Assembly: GCA_963682055.1 (NCBI GenBank)
Contig: OY821742.1
Location: forward strand, 9,455,752-9,519,751
Origin: Primula veris
Lineage: Eukaryota; Streptophyta; Magnoliopsida; Ericales; Primulaceae
Direction of reading: 5' to 3'
DNA: 64,000 bases
This document shows, in pieces, positions 25,740-38,943 of the stretch. How positions within the stretch are numbered: position 1 is the stretch's first letter; each line of letters begins with the position of its first letter. The notes below the pieces were generated by a model. It was not told the DNA's origin, did not search any database, and was given only the letters and a program-made list of their open reading frames with translations. Position numbers and translations under genes: made by a program.

Positions 25740-26237
25740 TGATAGAACATAAAAATTGGACCCGAATATATCTATTCGGGTACGAATCGACCCACCCATC
25801 ATAGAGGATATTACTAAAAGCCCAAGCCCACTTAGCTAGGGACCCATGTCTGAAAAATCCCATGAGATGGAGACATTTGTCAACATCCAAGGGGATATAA
25901 TTGCCTATAAATAGCCAAGTACCCCCCCTAAGAAAGGACCAGAAAATATATCCAAAAAATATAGAGAGAAGTAGAGAAAAGAGAGAAACTCATCAAAGCC
26001 TATCACATCAAGAAACAAACCGAACAGATCAAGAAACGAGCATAGAGATCGAAGAAAGATCAAGATTATAAGAGAAAGTTGTAAAACCGAGCATAAGTAC
26101 GAATAGAAAATTGTATTCCGAGAAGTTGTACCACCGAGCATAATAAGAATAAAGAAGTGTTCATTATTTATCCTATTTTGTATCTCATATTCTTGTTGAA
26201 AAGCCTAACGTCACCGACCAAAGTTATGGCTTTATCA
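25740..26237 (+). repeat. 5' LTR of the Tat-like element
   Basis: 498 bp, TG...CA ends. It matches 43532-44098 throughout, but lacks about 52 bp present in the 3' LTR (around 43,600-43,650) and has a 7-C tract where the 3' copy has about 25 C. Confidence 0.95.
25905..25914 (+). promoter_or_regulatory. TATA box of the 5' LTR
   Basis: CTATAAATAG, identical in the 3' LTR at 43751-43760. It is placed upstream of the C tract and the R-like region, as expected for the genomic RNA promoter. Confidence 0.75.
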
Positions 26238-26239
26238 AA

Positions 26240-26257
26240 TGGCGCCGTCTCCGGGAA
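26240..26257 (+). promoter_or_regulatory. primer-binding site, tRNA-Asp type
   Basis: TGGCGCCGTCTCCGGGAA lies two bases after the LTR and matches, with few mismatches, the complement of a plant tRNA-Asp 3' end commonly used by Ty3/gypsy elements. Confidence 0.85.
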
Positions 26258-26679
26258 TCACCTAGTTCCCAACTAGCTTCGAAACCGAACACCGACATTC
26301 TACAGACGAGCAACAAATAGCAAACATCAACGAAGAAACCTGTCCAGAGGAAGTAGGCACATCGACCAACCACAAAATCCCAGTTCACAAAGACGTATTA
26401 GCGCATCTTCTCAACATCAGAGACCGCTACGAAGCACTTCAGGTCGGATCACGACTAACCATCTCTAACGTCCAAACAGAACAGCAAACCGATCAACCCC
26501 CACAAGTCGACGGTCATATCGACGAAAACCCTACAGACACTGAGGCAGAACTAGCTCCATCCGCGACTAGGCGCGCAGAGACACCTTTAACGAACAACCG
26601 CCGCCTCAACAACGCAGGGCCAAGCTCAATGGCCCATCGGCCAGCAACCTCGGTCAACTGCAATCCCCAACGGGTTCGT

Positions 26680-27683
26680 TTTCAAATGAATGAAGCCCAC
26701 CAATAGGGCATGCCCGATGACCCCATACTAGAACAGATAGTCCCATATCCAACCCTCCCATCGAGGATAATAACACCATATACAGTGGAGATACAAACCC
26801 CTGTTCCCCAAGATAGGACTACGGCCGCACTGGCAAAGGCCGCCGAAAATCGCAATGCCCAGCTACAGGCCCAGCTGGCGGCATGCATATCGGCCATGGC
26901 AGCAACCGGCATCACAGTACCGCCAGTCCAACCGATCAATCCGCACACAAATACCCGACGCGAAGAGGAAGATTCCACTTACCGAGCGGCGATGGCGGTG
27001 ACAGGCCGACCTCATGAAACGGGGATACCCCGACAAGGGGAACCTATCCCAGGGATAACCCCGACGGTCTACGGTCACCAAGGCAGGCCTTCAAACGACG
27101 GTAAATACACCGACCACAGAGTCATAGTCGGATACTATCCACAACACCCCCATGGGGGTACACACCACACTACCCACCACCGGACGACGCGCTCCAACAG
27201 GCTTGGGACGTATGCCAAGAGACTTCATGTACCGAGCAGATAACACGGTACTGAAATCCTGTGGGGTTCGTCATCCCCGAATTCAGGCTCTACGATGGAA
27301 GGAGCTGCCCCATCGATCACCTAAGACACTACAAAATGAGGATGGAGCTGTGGAGTGATGACAGTGCACTTATGTGCAAATTTTTCAAAAACAGCTTGGG
27401 CCAGGAAGCGTCTTCGTGGTATCATAACCTACCACAGGGGTCCATACGAAGCTGGACGGAGCTCCTCCGTGCATACTCCACCCGATACGCCGCTCATAGG
27501 AAGAAGAAGGTCAACATTGAAACCCTTCTGAAAATGGCAATGCAGCCGAATGAGAGGCTTCATGACTACTGCATACGCTTCATTGACGTGGCCAATCAGA
27601 TTCCGCAGTACGCCAATAACATAGCCATTCAAACTTCATCAACTCCATTCCAAGCGGCTATTGGGCAAGAAAGAAGTTCATAG
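26680..27683 (+). pseudogene. gag: gag region, frameshifted and interrupted
   Basis: A first frame begins near ATG 26686 and meets TAG at 26704-26706, then stays open from 26710 to 27243. The conserved capsid-like part lies in another frame, 27261-27683 (YDGRSCPIDHLRHYKMRM, SLGQEASSWYHNLPQ, NERLHDYCIRF), typical of the plant retrotransposon Gag family. A second frameshift near 27,650-27,750 leads into the pol frame. Structural protein of the retrotransposon particle; not functional as read. Confidence 0.85.
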
Positions 27684-27751
27684 GCAAAAGCTTCCCGACC
27701 ACAGACGCTCTGCTAGCCTATTGTACTCACCTCACCGATAAGAACGAGGAA

Positions 27752-30700
27752 ATGCGACTCCTTAACCGAACTCTGCCAAGAAGAGAGACGGTCCGAGAAG
27801 CACAAGTGGGCCGCAAGAGAGCCAAAAACAACCAGGGGGAAGCAATCAGACCGACCAGACGGGACAAAGGTCCCGAGGTCCATGACAGGGTAGAGCAACC
27901 CCGAGAGCCCGAGCGCAAACCCCTCCAGCTCACATACCCGATGCCGAACAACAAGCCTAAACCTCTCCGGATCGCCTACCCCATGCCCCCCAAACCTCAT
28001 CAGCAAGGTCGGTTCCCAGAAAGGGAGCGCCAAAACACCTACGAACCGGTCGAGCTGCGATACACTTTCACCCTATCGGCTGAAGATATCCTTAAGGATA
28101 TATGCAGGGAAAGTTGGTATTCCCGACCACAACCGTTCGCTACTCCCCCCAACCTGAGAGACTCCAAGCTCTTCTGCGCCTATCATGAGGATCACGGCCA
28201 TCTCACCGAGCACTGCCGCAATCTGCGATGGAAGATGAACACGTGGGGTGACGCCGGGTAACTTAACAAGTTCATCAAGGGCGCCAGGGACAAAGGCAAA
28301 CATCTGGCCATCGATGGAGCCGACAACCGACAAGGCAAAACAATTAACGTCGTGCATCTGTCTAGACCCAAGACCACTGGAGGGGAAAGGTCGCAACAGC
28401 GGCAGCTGGCGCATTTTGGGCAGGTAGCCAAGGCATCACAGGCGTCAACTTCCAAGCGGCAGTGCACGCCACAGCGACACCCACCCATTTCTTTCTCAGA
28501 TCTCGATGAAGAAGGGGTGATATACCCCCACGGGGATGCCATTAACCTCCGCGTCCAAATCGGCATTGACACGGTCAGCAGAGTGCTTGTCGATCAAGGA
28601 GCCTCTTGTGATATCATGTACAAAGAGCTCTTTGACAAGATGGAGTTCAAGCTATAAGATCTACGGCCAACCGACGTCACACTGATCGGGTTCATTTCCG
28701 AGACGACTAAACCACTGGGGAAGATCGTCCTGACTGTTACAACAGGATCCGTATCAGTCCCCGTAGAGTTCTTGGTGGTCAATAACAATTCAGGCCACAA
28801 TGCGATTTTGGGCCGACCATGGCTACATGCCATGCGGGCTATACCTTCGACATACCACCAAAAGGTGAAATACCCCAATGCTAGAGGGGAGGTCGAGACG
28901 GCCCGAGGTTGTCAAGAGGATTCGCGACGATGTGAGGACATCACTGCAGCTATGAAGAGGCAACTGGTTGTTGTCGAACAACCCACAAGCACGAGGAAGC
29001 TCCTCAACCAAATAGCCCGATCTGAGAGGGTGGTAGAGGAACAAGTGGGAGAGACGCTCCGGAAGGTGAGCATCCCTGATATGGATGAGGAACATTATTT
29101 CCTCATCGGTGATAGCCTCCCCAAAAGAGAATCCGAGGAGCTGGAAGCGTTCCTCTTCGATAACATCGATAAATTCGCTTGGAATCCCAAAGACATGCCG
29201 GGCCTAGACCCAAAAACGGCATGTCACCACCTGAGTGTTGACGCCAAGTATAGGCCAATAGCTCAAAAGAGCAGGAAAGTATCCGTCCAACACAGGGCGG
29301 CCACAATTGCTAAAGTCCAAAAGCTATTGGAAGTTGGAGCCATCAGGGAAGTCTTCTATCCAAAGTGGTTATCCAATCTGGTCGTCGTCCCAAAGAAGAA
29401 TGGAAAGGAGAGAGTCTGTATAGACTTCACCAATCTTAACAAAGCCTGCCCAAGGGACCACTTTCCCCTTCCACGGATTGATCAACTGGTTGATGCGACA
29501 GCGGGAGCAGAGCGGATGACCTTCCTTGACGCATACTCGGGATATCACCAAATCCCCCTCGCCCACGAAGATCAAGAAAAGATGTCGTTTATATCACTTT
29601 TGGGAAGCTATTGCTATACGGTAATGTCGTTCGGCCTGTGCAACGCGGGAGCGACATACCAAAGAATGATAATGAGGGTATGCCGAGAGCATATAGGGAA
29701 GACAATGAAGGTGTTCATAGACGACATGGTCGTCAAAAGCGAAAGGGCCACATCCCACCTTCAAGACATTAGAGACGTCTTCCAAACATTGGGCGAGCAC
29801 AAACTGAAACTCAACGCAGGCAAGTGTGCCTTCAGCATTAGCAAGGGAAAATTTTTGGGGCATATGGTCAGCCGACGAGGAATAGAGGCTAATCCCGATC
29901 AAATCACAGCTCTACGGAACCTAGCAGCACCCAAGAATAAGAAGCAGGTACAAGAGCTCACCGGAATGATGGTCGCATTGAGCAGGTTCATCAGTCGATC
30001 CGCGGACAAGGGACGGCCATTTTTCGAATCACTCTGGAAGGATAGAAAATTCGTGTGGGATCCGGAGTGTGAAGCTTCATTTAACAACCTCAAAGAGTAT
30101 TTAAGGATGCTGCCACTGCTAGTAAGGCCGAACAAAGGAGATATCCTGGCATGCTACCTAGCAGTTTCCACTACAGCTGTGAGCGCGGTTATCCTAAGAG
30201 AAGAAGGTCGTGAGCAATTCCCAATCTATTTCGTTAGCAAAACTCTGGTCGAAGCCGAAACACGTTACCTACCATTGGAAAAGCTGTGCTTGGCATTGGT
30301 CGTTGCGACCAGAAAGCTGCCATAATATTTCATAGTTCATCAGGTCAAAGTATACACGAAATTCCACATCAAAGAATCGCTTCGACGGACGGACATTAGT
30401 GGCCGAGTGGCCGCATGGGGGGTCGAATTATCCCAATTTCATATCGAGTTCGCACCCCGACATGCCATAAAGGGACAAATCTTGGCCGATTTCGTCGCGG
30501 GGTTCACCGAAGGGTATGACGAACCGTTGGCTATATCTCCACAATCACACTGGCAGATACATGTTGATGGGTCAGCCACCAAGGACGGATCAGGAGCAGG
30601 CATAGTCCTCAAGTCCAGTGAGGGCATAGTCATAGAGAAAAGCATCAAATTGGGCTTCCGAGCTACCAACAATGAGGCAGAATACGAAGCCATGATAAAC

Positions 30701-32281
30701 GGCATGCTCATTGCCCGATCCCTCGGATGCTCCCACTTAACGGCGAGTTCAGACTCCATGCTGATCGTTAATCAAGACATCGGCGAGTACCAAGCCAAAG
30801 ATGACAGAATGATCATCTATCAAGAGAAAGTCCAAAGTTTGATGGCCACTTTTGAACAGTGCGAGTTAATAAGAATCAATCGCACCAAGAACGCACACGC
30901 CGACGCCCTGGCCACCCTAGCCTCGACATTAACGTTAACTAGCACACGGTCAATTACAGTGGAACTTCTGGAAACCCCGAGTATCACCAGAAGAATAGAC
31001 CGAGTAACGTCAATCCAATACGAGATAGGGTGGATGGACGACATGATTCACTATTTAAGAGACGGGACGCTCCCGCTTGACAAGATCAAAGCATTGAAGA
31101 TTACACGAAAAACACCTCGGTTCTGGCTTTCAGACGACGACAAACTCTACAAGTCCAGCTACCGAGGACCCCACCTTTTGTGCGTCCAACCCGAGCTGCA
31201 ACTGCCAGTCTTGGAAGAGATCCACGAAGGATCATGTGGGGCACACATCAAAGGAAGATCCCTTGCTAACAAGGCGATCACCCAAGGATACTGGTTGCCT
31301 TATATCAAACGGGATGCCGACGTTTATGTCCAAAAATGCGACAAGTGCCAACGATTCGCCAAAATACCTCGGCTCCCATCATTTTTGATGGCTCCTGTAT
31401 CGGCTCCATGGCCATTCGCCCAATGGGCAATTGATATAGTCAAAAAACTTCCAAGGGCACCCGGCAGCGTCGAATATCTGATCGTGGGCACGGACTATTT
31501 CACCAAGTGGGTCGAGGCTAAGCCTCTCCGAGAAATTAAAGCCAGCAACGTCAAACAGTTCATTTGGGAGTATATTATCACTAGGTTTGGTATACCGTAC
31601 GCAATTGTCGCCGACAACGGCACCCAGTTCAAGGACGCCAAGCTACAGCTTTGGTACGAGGAACTCGGTATCCGGAAGTTCTATTCGACTCCGACGTACC
31701 CACAGGGTAACAGTCAAGCAGAAGTATCGAACCGAACTGTCCTAGATGGGATAAAGACGACCCTGGAACAAGCAAAGGGGAGATGGCCTGAACGATTGCT
31801 CAACGTCTTATGGTCGTGCCGAACTACGTCGAAAACAGGCACCAAGGAAACCCCTTTCAGCCTCGCGTACGGTGTAGAGGCCGTCATACCAACGGAAATC
31901 AGGCTACCCACCCTCCGAACAACTTTAGCCGAACAGGGAAACAATGAACAAAGAATGAGAGAAGAACTCGACATGCTGGACGAGAAACGAGAGATAGCAA
32001 CCCTTACCCTAGCAAAGTATCAACAAAGCGTTAAGCAAACCTACGACAAGAGGGTGAAAGGAACCAAAGAGTTCAAGATAGGAGAACTGGTATTACGTCG
32101 AGTAACAGTCTATACCAGAAATGAGATACATGGAAAACTGAGCCCCACCTGGGAAGGCCCATACGAAATTGTCAAAAGAACAAGCCCAGTATCCTACAAG
32201 ATCAAGAGCGTTCTGTTCGGAAACAACAAAGGGAAGAAAAATTCTTGGAATGTAGCTAACCTGAAGAAGTACTATGTGTAA
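27752..32281 (+). pseudogene. pol: gag C-terminus and pol polyprotein (PR-RT-RH-aRH-INT), one frame with three nonsense codons
   Basis: One reading frame is open from 27752 to 32281 except for stops at 28259-28261, 28655-28657 and 30323-30325. In order: gag tail with a zinc-knuckle-like CAYHEDHGHLTEHC (about 28,170); aspartic protease VLVDQGASCDIMY (about 28,585); RT with VVPKKNGKERVCIDF, FLDAYSGYHQI and FIDD at the YXDD position (29,387-29,730); RNase H; a second RNase H-like domain from VDGSATKDGSG (30,562) to NAHADALA (about 30,910), a Tat hallmark; integrase with zinc finger HEGSCGAH...CDKCQRF, and catalytic D (AIDIV), D (ADNGTQF), E (SQAEVSNRT) followed by a GPYEIV C-terminal module. The catalytic motifs survive better than the frame, so the loss looks recent. 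Confidence 0.93.
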
Positions 32282-32384
32282 GCTAGCTTACCAGTACAGG
32301 TACTACCTTACCCTTGTTTTGTCATGACATTATCTATCGCTGTTGAATAAATGGAATATTTTGTCATGATGTCTAACAAATCCT

Positions 32385-33195
32385 CCAAGGGGGCATATGA
32401 AATTCCCAAACGGCATGCCCAAGGGTATGCCTAGGAATAATATGAAATTCCCAACATGGCATAAGTGGCTAGGAATACTATGAAATTCCCAAACGGCATC
32501 CCCAAGGGTATGCCTAGGAATACTATGAAATTCCCAACATGGCATAAGGGCCTAGGAATACTATGAAATTCCCAAACGGCATGCCCAAGGGTATGCCTAG
32601 GAATACTATGAAATTCCCAACATGGCATAAGGGCCTAGGAATACTATGAAATTCCCAAACGGCATGCCCAAGGGTATGCCTAGGAATACTATGAAATTCC
32701 CAACATGGCATAAGGGCCTAGGAATACTATGAAATTTCCAAACGGCATGCCCAAGGGTATGCCTAGGAATACTATGAAATTCCCAAATGGCATGCCCAAG
32801 GGTATGCCTAGAAATACTATGAAATTCCCAACATGGCATAAGGGCCTAGGAATACTATGAAATTCCCAAACGGCATGCCCAAGGGTATGCCTAGGAATAA
32901 TATGAAATTTCCAACATGGCATAAGGGCCTAGGAATACTATGAAATTCCCAAACGGCATGCCTAAGGGTATGCCTAGGAATAATATGAAATTCCCAACAT
33001 GGCATAAGTGCCTAGGAATACTATGAAATTCCCAACATGGCATAAGTGCCTAGAAATACTATGAAATTCTCAAACGGCATGCCCAAGGGTATGTCTAGGA
33101 ATACTATGAAATTCCCAAACGACATGCCCAAGGGTATGTCTAGGAATACTGAGAAATTCCCAACATGGCATGTCTAAAAGAATGCCTAGGAATAC
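32385..33195 (+). repeat. tandem repeats with alternating 45-bp and 38-bp units (83-bp higher-order unit) in the retrotransposon 3' region
   Basis: Each unit begins GAAATTCCCAA. One type continues ACGGCATGCCCAAGGGTATG and the other CATGGCATAAGGGCC; both end CTAGGAATACTAT. They mostly alternate, giving an 83-bp period, with some runs of one type at the ends. Non-coding; the open frames seen across it are an artefact of the period. Such 3' tandem repeats are known in Tat elements. Confidence 0.93.
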
Positions 33196-33286
33196 TCAAG
33201 ACCTCCAGCAAGCTGGAGGCATATCTGCAGGTACCAACTGATCCATTACGCAAGGAACGAAGAAAGTAAGGAAACTAATAATAAAT

Positions 33287-33491
33287 CAAGCCCGCATTAC
33301 GGAGGCAATACTATACGACGAATAAATAAAGAGAAGTCAATTAAGAAGAGAAACAATCCAGTCAAAGAAATATCAACAAGACAATGAAAAGATCCAATAC
33401 AGGAATAAAGGAATGAATCGAATAGTCCAAGCCCGCATTACGGAGGCAATAATATACGACGAATAAATAAAGAGAAGTCAATTAAGAAGAG
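33287..33491 (+). repeat. 64-bp direct repeat at the end of the antisense gene
   Basis: 33287-33350 and 33428-33491 are near identical (CAAGCCCGCATTACGGAGGC ... TCAATTAAGAAGAG). The second copy contains the stop codon of the antisense gene's last exon, so the first copy is a duplicate of that gene's 3' end. Confidence 0.88.
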
Positions 33492-36400
33492 CTGCTACAA
33501 GATGAACACGCCGATACAGAACTCAACTTGACCTCCTCGTCATCTGTAGCCGTGTCTTCGTCGGACTCTTGACCCTCGAAACGCTCCTCAGAAACAAGGA
33601 AATCAAAGTTAGTCGTATAAATACCCACATGTTGCCCTACCTCGAGCCGGGCTGCGAATTCTGACCTCCTCGCATTCTCATGGGCAACAGACGCACCTTT
33701 GAGACGAGCTTCGTCCGCAGGGTGCTGACGGGCTTCGTACAGTTCAGCGGAAGCATCATGTCGTCGTGTAGACGCACGAAAGAATTTCATCAAGACATTG
33801 GCATGGGGTATTAATAGCCTCAATTTACCCAACCACTTACCCTTTAAACGCCAATACCGCGCTAGACGACGCTCTTGCACCTCATAAAAATGCTCGGCGC
33901 GTCCTACATAAGCCCTGAATGAAGCAGACTGAGCTCGCAATTTTTTCTTAAGTCGAGCACAGTGGAATTGCAGCTTCTCGATCTTTCCTATCAGGATATG
34001 AGGCAAATGGGCACGAGCTTCTTCTGCTGCATTAGACAAACCCCTGACCCGAGCAGCATCCGTCAGTTCCTGTACCGGGTTAACAGAGGGCGTAGAACCA
34101 GTCTGATGCACCGAAGTAGCAAATGCCTATGAATATAAGAAAAAGAACAAAGACGGAAACATCAATACAAGGAGCCAACAAAGGAAAATCAAAATACATG
34201 GTATTCTTATACAAGCCTGAAGAAAATCTAAATACAAGATACTCTCAAAACTCAATCAGATAGGCCCTCAAGGGAGGCCGAGGATTCTGCTGTTTCAGCA
34301 AAATGAATATCTCGCAGAGAAACTATTTGCGTCCCCAAGCGATCCTTCACGACCGCATCCAATCGGTTCAAGGTCGCCGTGGTCTCTGTTACCCCAGCCG
34401 TAGCATCAACCATACTCTCTGCTCGGGTAACACCACGCATCCCTTTTGCATGCTCATACACCTCTAACGCTCGACCTCGGGCCCAATATGCTTTGGCGAA
34501 GGATAGTAACAGGTCCGCATCTTCGAAAACTGCACCTAACACCAAGTTCAAGCTCGTCACCCGACCTCGGGCTTCATCACGAGATCGACGAAGTGCACCA
34601 AGAAGCTCTTTCGCCTTGCCCTTATTTGCTGTATAGTAGGCAGTTTTCTTGCTGAACTTCTCTCCCAAATCGCGTAACCGAATCGACAAGTTGGAAATAT
34701 GAATATTCAGATCCTCGATTTCACGGCGAGCAGCACTCAATTCCGCAGTTAAGGATGCCTTAGACCTTTCTAGATCACCTATAACAATATCATCTACACT
34801 ACGACTAGGAGCCCAGACCACCATGGCCAAGGGATTAACAGGTACCTGACAAGATTTTTACGTGTCCTTCAAAAGATGACAACAACCAACAGACAACAAA
34901 ATTAACCAAAAAAGCCAAACAGGAAGAAAACGGGGCGCTTATATTATCAACTTCCCAACAAAATGTCCTTATGTATACAAAAAACGGCCCACAATCTAGG
35001 TACCAAAAGACCCTACACTAAGCTACAAAAAAAAAAAAAAAAATACTACAAGCATATTATCAGTGTTCCACCTGAGAGGATGCCAGTGGGGGAGTAACAG
35101 CAGTAGCAGGCCGAGGAGTAGAAGGAGATGACCCGGAATGGGGGCGAAGCGCCGTCGATACCGTATGCCCCGACAGCCGTGGAAGCTCCTCATCCCGAAG
35201 ATTGGCCCAATCTAGAGGTTTAGGCGGTGCACCTTGCGGACAGTGATAAACCAATTCCGACCAGGCTCGGTCCGACAGAGGTACCCGTGCGAAATTCAGA
35301 GCACGAACATGAGCGCAGAAGATGGAAAAATTGGCAATCGCTATAAACTTTGTCCGCTCTTCCGATTGCTCCGCCTTCAAAGAAGCAACCTCGGATTTTT
35401 CAGCCTCCACATCCTCTGCCAGGAGCAAGTTATCGGCTTCTAATAGGTCGTATTTTTCGACCATAAGCTCCTTCTCGGCCTCCACCTTTTTAACCTCCTC
35501 GGTCAAACGCAGATTATCCCATATCGTCTTGTCATAATCGGCAGCTAGCTTCTCCCTCTGGGCTTTCTCCTCAGCCGTTGCCTTACTTTCGGCAATTATC
35601 TTCTCTTTCTCAACCTCGAGCAAATGAGCTATCTCATCGGTCATTCTCTTCTTCTCGACAACTAGCTTCTCGTTCTCAGCCTCGAGCGCCGTCAACTGAT
35701 CCCTCAGAACAACGGAACCCAAGACAATCTGTAACCATAAAACATCAAACACCAGCCAACTAAGGGTATAACAACCTATGTACAAAAAAAAAAAAAAAGT
35801 GCGAAACATACCCGAAGCGCATCGTTGTTGGCATGCTAAATGACCGACGCTAAAGGACGAGCAGCCATCTCCTCGGCATCCTTTAAAACAAGGGGCTTCA
35901 GAGCAGTATACCCCATCCTCAAAGCTCGGGGCTGCTCCAGCAGTTTGCCCCCACACCGACCAATATAACGGGTCATCGCAACCCCGTCCACCACCACTTT
36001 TTCCGAGCTGGGGGGAACTTCTTCCTCCCCTCTCGTCATAGCATCCTCGGCAACCTCTTTTCCAGCTACCACCTCCATTTCCTCAGTCTCAGGGGCCATA
36101 CGCTCACTCACATCCTCAGTTCGGATGGGCGACGTGACAGGCAGGCTCATCGTATCCTCATTCATGTTCACCAAGAGGTTGAGATGTCCGAATATATCAT
36201 CGAACGACCCCTGAAACACAACAATACCCATTGACCGGGCAAGGGCAAGGGTAACCAATGAAGAAGTCAATAGCTGAAACACGATAACAAATAAAGAGAG
36301 GAACAATAGAATTAAACGAAAATTCACAAGACTAATACACGTACATCGGCATTCGCGGAAGCCGCCTCGGCAGAGTCACCTTGAGGAGAGGCAACCGGAA

Positions 36401-37208
36401 CCTCCTCATTCACCGATGTAGCCGACACCCTGGTCCTCTTCGGGGTCCCAGCAACGGGGTCTGCTGCACGGCGCTTAGGACGCGCAGCCTTTTTCCCTCC
36501 CCGAGCAGCACTTCGAGCCTTGACAATTTTTAGGAATTCCTCCCTCGGCTCTGTAGGAATCTCAGGCGCCGGATTACCCTTAGTCACTAGCCCCGCAGGA
36601 TAACCCAACAGCATGGGAACAGTACGGCTGGCTGGATCTTTCATCGGACCAGGTCCCCACCACATCCAGAGGGCTAAGAGAGCCTCGGCATTGGGAGCGC
36701 CGAGGTCTGGCACATCAGGGGCGGTCGTTGCCGGGCCCGGAATCTGGTGTCCAGCGCAACCCCAGTCTCCGGAGGCGATCACAATGCCCAGATTATGCTC
36801 CTTGTTGGTATCCGAAAGCCCAATAACAAGCCGAGAGAAGGCACGCAATGTCTTCAAGTAAGAGCTCCGGTGATCAAAACTCAAACTGTAGACCCCGAAT
36901 ACATCTTTCAATTCGACATTGATCCCTGACAACTCCGACAACCTTCGAATACCATTTAGGGTCCGATATCCATTCAGGGCCAATTGGGCCGGGGCAATCT
37001 GGACAGCCTCAAAGAATGAAGCCATCCATTCAGTGAAAGGAAGTCTAAGACCCCCCGTAAAGAACGCCGAGGAACGCACAGCTACCTCGCCAGCAGGTAC
37101 CACTCCCATGACCTCCTCATCGGAGATAGGAAATCGAATATGAATGCCGTCGGGTATCCCGGCCAACTTCTTAAAATCCTCTTCCACAAATGGGCCCACT
37201 TGAGCCAA
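33482..37208 (-). pseudogene. five-exon antisense gene of the Tat element (gypsy-type transposon domain, then coiled coil)
   Basis: Minus-strand exons by splice reading: 36345-37208, 35812-36210, 35060 or slightly above-35728, 34252-34845, 33482-34126. Exon 1 starts MAQVGPFVEEDF and resembles the plant family called putative gypsy-type transposon or Transposase_28 (IRFPISDEE, LRLPFTEWM, NGYRTLNG). Exons 3 to 5 are rich in long coiled coil (EAENEKLVVEKKRM; HISNLSIRLRDLGEKF). Donor and acceptor sites are good (for example GTACGT after exon 1, TTTCAG before exon 2). A TAG at 35836-35838 breaks exon 2 eight codons before its end. Antisense ORFs are described in Tat elements; their job is not known. 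Whether exons 3/4 and 4/5 join exactly as I propose is uncertain. Confidence 0.72.
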
Positions 37209-38317
37209 GCATTGGGTCAGAATTTCCTATCCAAACGTCATAAAAACTTCATCAATATACTAACCAAAAACAAATCACACGAAGCAGTTTACCTCCCCCC
37301 CCCCCCCAACTACCAGACACCCTAACGTGTTGCCACCAACCCAATAAACAAAAATCCTATATGACAAGACAAACCACCAACCCCCAACTTAGACATATTC
37401 AGGCAAACAAGACCATATATCAACACCACATGCATGACCACAACAACAAATCAAATACATATATTACGAAAACACTTACAGTCATATTCGAGAGCACGAA
37501 GGGGAGAGCACCAGCAAATCTCTCAACAGTCAGGAGAAACCCTAGATAGAGAGGCAGAAAATTTTTTGGCGGGAAGAACAAACCCTAGAGAAAGAAAATA
37601 AGAGATATTTTTTCAGCTAATTATGAGATAAAAACAAAAGGGATTACTTGGCACATTTAAAAGGAATGGAACTACAGAAAGAATAAAATAATAACCGCCT
37701 TTTCGTGTGACAGAGGTTCACCTTTTTTTTTCCAACCACAAAAAAGTCCCCAACTGCTGCTATGTCAGCAAATCAAGGCTCCAGATCTTGCCACGTCAGA
37801 TAGTGTATCCCATTACCCAACGCAGTTCACATCATTACACCTATATAAACGGCCAGTGGACCCCACCACGAAAAGCTTACAGCATACGCTACCCATAATA
37901 ATGCACCGAGGAGGCATCCCGGTCACGTTTCTCGACGCCAAGATGGCAATTATCATAAGACCACCGATCACGATCGACGAAGACCGTCCCTAGCTCGACG
38001 GCTTTTCAGCATTCATCCTAGCAACGCTCTCCGGGGGGATAACCAAGCACTCTGCTCGGTGTGTCTCTGCTCGGTGTGTCTCTGCTCAGTGTGTCCAACA
38101 CAAGCAAAAGTTATATTCATCCACAAAAGGGGATACAAACAAATCGGTACTCTGCTCGGTGTCCATCGTATGTTTTCAACAATATAGACAAAGCAAATAA
38201 AAATAGACAGAATCAAGAATCAAATTGCGAAAGCAGAAATTTTATTCATCCACAAAGGGGGATACAAACAAACACGTACAACGGAAAAAGAAAAGTTTAC
38301 AAGAAAAAACACCCATC
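37209..38317. other. spacer in the retrotransposon between antisense genes
   Basis: Holds a C run near 37,302, probable promoter of the antisense gene (minus-strand TATA-like TTTATATAGG near 37,842-37,851), and short direct repeats (TGCTCGGTGTGTCTC three times at about 38,050-38,095; CATCCACAAAGGGGATAC-like text at about 38,118 and 38,249). A plus-strand TATA (CTATATAAA, 37,842) precedes a 30-codon ORF at 37902-37994; I do not claim it as a gene. Confidence 0.5.
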
Positions 38318-38677
38318 CTATTTATTGGAACTACCCCCCACGTCGGCATCCTTCTTCGCCAAGAGCTCTTCCAGACGTTCTTTTTCCCTAATCAAATGAG
38401 AAATGCCAATCTCCACTTGTTTTAAAGCATGAGATTGAGACTTGCACTTCTGCTCGGCTTCAAAACGAGCAGCGCTCTCCTCCTGCCAGTACTATTTAAA
38501 CCACCTCATTTCGGTCTGAGCACACCTAAGATCGTGTTTCAGCCACGACATCTCGATTTCTTTTAGCTGAAGTGGAGTCAATTCCTCTTCCCCAAAACCA
38601 GGGGGACGGGGTAGCAAGAAGGTAGGCTCTTCAACAAGGGTCTTCTTTTTGGAGGCAGATCTGGTGATGGGAGCCAT
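38318..38677 (-). pseudogene. small antisense coiled-coil gene A, one TAG
   Basis: Starts MAPITRSASKKK at 38677 and runs in one frame to a stop at 38318-38320, broken only by TAG at 38492-38494. The length would be about 119 codons. The sequence is charged and helical (ELTPLQLKEIEMSWLKHDL; IREKERLEELLAKK). A TATA box on the minus strand (TTATAAAT, 38774-38781) lies about 97 bp upstream. No known family recognised. Confidence 0.6.
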
Positions 38678-38943
38678 CTCAGATAAATGCTAATTACAAA
38701 AAAAAAAACAGTAATTGTAAACATGAGAGAGAGAAAGGAAGAATGGATATTGAAGTACAAAACAATAGGGAGCATTTATAAGGAATCAAAGGGCACAAAG
38801 TACGAAAAGGCGCCAAGAACGAGGCGTTGCAAACGGTTCAATATACAGAGGCACGGAATACGAAAAGGCACAACTTACCAAAAACAGAAAAGAGAATACA
38901 AATTACAAAATGGGAAATACATCAGAAAACTAGCCCAATCTAA

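Noticed and set aside
32330..33005. Series of overlapping minus-strand frames beginning MPCWEFHSIPRHTL
   Set aside because: They are the same peptide repeated because the 83-bp DNA repeat has few stops in that frame; no start context or conserved family.
32380..33190. CRISPR-like array
   Set aside because: Units alternate without unique spacers, and the context is a plant retrotransposon.
37902..37994. 30-codon plus-strand ORF after a good TATA box (MHRGGIPVTFLDAK)
   Set aside because: Too short and no known relative; could be chance inside the antisense gene's promoter region.
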